Assembly (NCBI GenBank): GCA_009779355.1 | Contig: WREK01000010.1 | Location: 1 to 32,500, forward strand | Direction: 5' to 3' | From: Betaproteobacteria bacterium | GTDB taxonomy: Bacteria; Pseudomonadota; Gammaproteobacteria; Burkholderiales; Rhodocyclaceae | Length of the DNA stretch: 32,500 nucleotides | Part shown: positions 30,834 through 32,500 of the stretch, piece after piece | Layout of the letters: each line of letters starts with the position of its first letter | Position numbering within the stretch: the stretch's first letter is position 1 | Program-made: the position numbers and the translations under genes | Notes under the pieces: model-generated | Database searches by the model: none | Told to the model about the DNA's origin: nothing | The model's input: only the letters and a program-made list of their open reading frames with translations

Positions 30834-32132
30834 ATGAGCCAAATGACAGAAATCAAGGTTCCCGACATCGGTGATTTTTCCGATGTGCCCATCATCGAGA
30901 TTTACGTCAACCCTGGGGATACCGTGGCGCTGGACGACGCGCTGGTGACGCTGGAGTCGGACAAGGCAACAATGGACGTGCCCGCCTCTGCCGCAGGCGT
31001 AGTGAAGGAAGTGCTGGTGAAACTGGGCGACAGGGTTTCCGAAGGCCACCTGCTGATCCGCGTGGAAAGCGGGCTTCCCGCCCAAACGGAACCAAAGACG
31101 GCAAAAACGGAACCGATCCCCGCAGATTCAACCACTGTTTCCGCACCGGCACCAACACCGGCGCCGGTGCTGGTGCCAGCGCCGGTGGCGCCCGTCGCCC
31201 CGCCCCCCCCTCTTTCTCCCGGCAGCAAAGTCCACGCCTCCCCCTCGGTGCGCGCCTACGCCCGGGAACTTGGCGCCGACCTTTCCAAGGTCAAGCCCAG
31301 CGGGCCGAATGGCCGCATTCTCAGGGAAGACGTAACCGCCTGGGTAAAGGGCGTCCTCACCACTCCGGCCACGGTTGGTGCATCCCTTGGCGGCAGCCTC
31401 GATCTCCTGCCCTGGCCGAAGGTCGACTTCTCCAAATTTGGTGAAATCGAAGCCCGCCCCCTATCGCGCATCCAGAAGATTTCCGGCCAGAACCTCGCCC
31501 GCAACTGGGTGATGATCCCCGCCGTGACTTACCACGAAGACGCCGACATCACCGAGCTCGAAGCCTTCCGCATTCAGGTCAACAAAGAAAACGAGAAAGC
31601 GGGCGGCGCCAAACTTACGATGCTTGCCTTTCTCATCAAGGCCGTTGTACGTGCGCTGCAAACATTCCCCGCATTCAACAGCTCGGTCGACGGCGAGAAC
31701 CTCATCCTCAAAAAATATTTTCACATCGGATTCGCCGCCGACACGCCCAACGGCCTCATGGTTCCGGTCATCAAGAACGCCGACCAGAAAGGCATTTTTG
31801 AAATCGCCCAGGAGACCGGCGAACTTGCCCGCCAAGCCCGCGAAGGCACACTGAAACCCGGCGACATGCAGGGCGCAGGCTTCACCATTTCCAGCCTTGG
31901 CGGCATTGGCGGCACATATTTCTCGCCCATCATCAATGCGCCGGAAGTCGCCATTCTTGGCGTCAACAAATCGGCGCTCAAACCCGTATGGGACGGCAAG
32001 GCGTTCCAGCCCAGGCTGACACTGCCGCTTTCCCTCACTGCCGACCACCGCGTGATCGATGGCGCGCTGGCAACGCGTTTCAACGTCTGTCTCGCGCAGT
32101 TGCTGGCGGATTTCCGGAGGGTAACGCTGTAA
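30834..32132 (+). CDS. aceF: Dihydrolipoamide acetyltransferase (PDH E2) AceF
   Basis: The core of the pyruvate dehydrogenase complex, forming acetyl-CoA. 432 residues with one lipoyl domain (about 5-78; the lipoylated Lys44 is in LESDKATMDVPA), an Ala/Pro-rich linker (about 80-132), an E3-binding domain (134-170, HASPSVRAYARELGADL) and the catalytic domain with the HxxxDG motif (LTADHRVIDGALATRF, His405 and Asp409). GAGGA lies before the ATG. A dihydrolipoamide dehydrogenase gene is usual downstream, but here the spacer leads into IS5-type elements; lpd may be further on or displaced. Confidence 0.96.
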   Translation: MSQMTEIKVPDIGDFSDVPIIEIYVNPGDTVALDDALVTLESDKATMDVPASAAGVVKEVLVKLGDRVSEGHLLIRVESGLPAQTEPKTAKTEPIPADSTTVSAPAPTPAPVLVPAPVAPVAPPPPLSPGSKVHASPSVRAYARELGADLSKVKPSGPNGRILREDVTAWVKGVLTTPATVGASLGGSLDLLPWPKVDFSKFGEIEARPLSRIQKISGQNLARNWVMIPAVTYHEDADITELEAFRIQVNKENEKAGGAKLTMLAFLIKAVVRALQTFPAFNSSVDGENLILKKYFHIGFAADTPNGLMVPVIKNADQKGIFEIAQETGELARQAREGTLKPGDMQGAGFTISSLGGIGGTYFSPIINAPEVAILGVNKSALKPVWDGKAFQPRLTLPLSLTADHRVIDGALATRFNVCLAQLLADFRRVTL

Positions 32133-32156
32133 CTTACCGCTCATTCCTTCCGTCAG

Positions 32157-32186
32157 GGAACCCCTGCATAACCCCAACACTTCACG
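32157..32186. repeat. Truncated IS5-type element end
   Basis: GGAACCCCTGCATAACCC (32157-32174) differs from the left end of the mini-element at 14-31 by one base, and the two share a 21-base exact direct repeat (18-38 and 32161-32181). Its other end is missing, apparently cut by the next element. Confidence 0.5.
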
Positions 32187-32190
32187 CTAA

Positions 32191-32349
32191 GGAAACACTG
32201 ATTTATTCCATCAAGGCATCGTAGGTGCGGGTTTCAAACACGTCCATGTCCGTTCGTCGGCTTGCAGACCATGTGCCAAGCTATGTTTTGGGCGGGTTTG
32301 AAACCCGCATCTACGATGCCAGAACGCTCAGGAATTGTTCAGCGTTTCC
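32191..32349. mobile_element. IS5-type mini-element with long internal hairpin, 159 bp
   Basis: Ends GGAAACACTGATTTATTC (32191-32208) and GAATTGTTCAGCGTTTCC (32332-32349) are inverted repeats matching at 14 of 18 positions, preceded by CTAA (32187-32190), which fits a YTAR target. Inside, 25-base arms at 32215-32239 and 32296-32320 are reverse complements with one mismatch, with a palindrome GCGGGTTTGAAACCCGC at 32292-32308. It is non-coding and lies immediately before a complete-looking IS5 left end. Confidence 0.6.
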
Positions 32350-32353
32350 CTGG

Positions 32354-32500
32354 GGACACGCTGATTTATTCAAACCCTTGCACAATATGCTATTTAATTA
32401 TATAATCTCAGGCGTTCAAGAAATCATAGGGAGACAGCCATGCAATCGAGTTTTTCCGAACTGGAGTACGCGGCCAAGAAGAAAGTCACAAGGCGGGATC
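32354..32500 (+). mobile_element. Left end of an IS5-family insertion sequence (cut by window edge)
   Basis: GGACACGCTGATTTATTC (32354-32371) matches the left end of the neighbouring mini-element at 16 of 18 bases. A promoter-like TTGCAC (32378-32383), 17 bases, TATAAT (32401-32406) precedes the transposase gene. The element continues past the window. Confidence 0.65.
32440..32500 (+). CDS. IS5-family transposase, N-terminal 20 codons
   Basis: ATG at 32440 with GGGAG upstream. The first residues, MQSSFSELEYAAKKKVTRRD, match the opening of IS5-family (IS5/IS1031-like) DDE transposases. The rest lies outside the window, so it cannot be judged intact or broken. Confidence 0.75.
   Translation, partial: MQSSFSELEYAAKKKVTRRD

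Overview
The window looks like a chromosomal segment of a betaproteobacterium, possibly of the Rhodocyclales/Nitrosomonadales type. This rests on housekeeping gene order (rhodanese-grxC-secB-SH3 protein-gpsA next to gpmA, envC and ctpA on the other strand), a homodimeric pyruvate dehydrogenase E1 followed by a single-lipoyl E2, and many intergenic palindromes. The species cannot be fixed from sequence alone. Most genes are moderately GC-rich. The stretch from about 3.5 to 6.1 kb is strikingly AT-rich and looks transferred.

Region 1 (240-13735, minus strand) is a surface-glycan locus built around the nonulosonic acid pseudaminic acid (Pse). In transcription order it holds galE, a Wzx-type flippase, pseC, pseF, a Pse-associated methylase, pseG, pseH, pseI, a sialyltransferase-like protein (likely the Pse transferase), a Wzy-like polymerase, a WcaC-like GT4 glycosyltransferase, a small DUF115/MptE-like protein and a hexapeptide acetyltransferase. 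Within the pse block many genes abut or overlap by four bases. Every Pse step is present except the first, PseB, which must be encoded elsewhere. Upstream of galE lies a frameshifted stub of a UDP-sugar dehydrogenase, cut off by a 109-bp inverted-repeat element, suggesting that an older glycan cluster was replaced.

Region 2 (14360-23424) is conserved core. ctpA, envC and gpmA are on the minus strand. Divergently, a membrane-anchored rhodanese, grxC, secB, an SH3-like periplasmic protein, gpsA, a Bcr/CflA-type efflux protein and an epd/GAPDH-family dehydrogenase are on the plus strand.

Region 3 (23425-27973) is accessory. It contains a C-terminal remnant of an IS200/IS605 TnpB, a PIN-domain toxin with its antitoxin and a probable operator, a strong-looking promoter with a long leader before an unrecognised small secreted protein, a non-coding stretch rich in inverted repeats, and two related TPR proteins (one exported, one a probable lipoprotein).

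Region 4 (28142-32132) is aceE-aceF. It is followed by nested ends of IS5-type elements and the first 20 codons of an IS5-family transposase cut by the window edge. A related mini-element sits at the very start of the window, so IS5-type ends lie at both edges.

I found no CRISPR array, tRNA or rRNA, and no recognisable phage or defence island beyond the toxin-antitoxin pair. The most promising leads are the putative Pse transferase, the small DUF115-like protein in the Pse locus, a run of three unrelated perfect hairpins between galE and wzx, and the secreted protein with its long leader.
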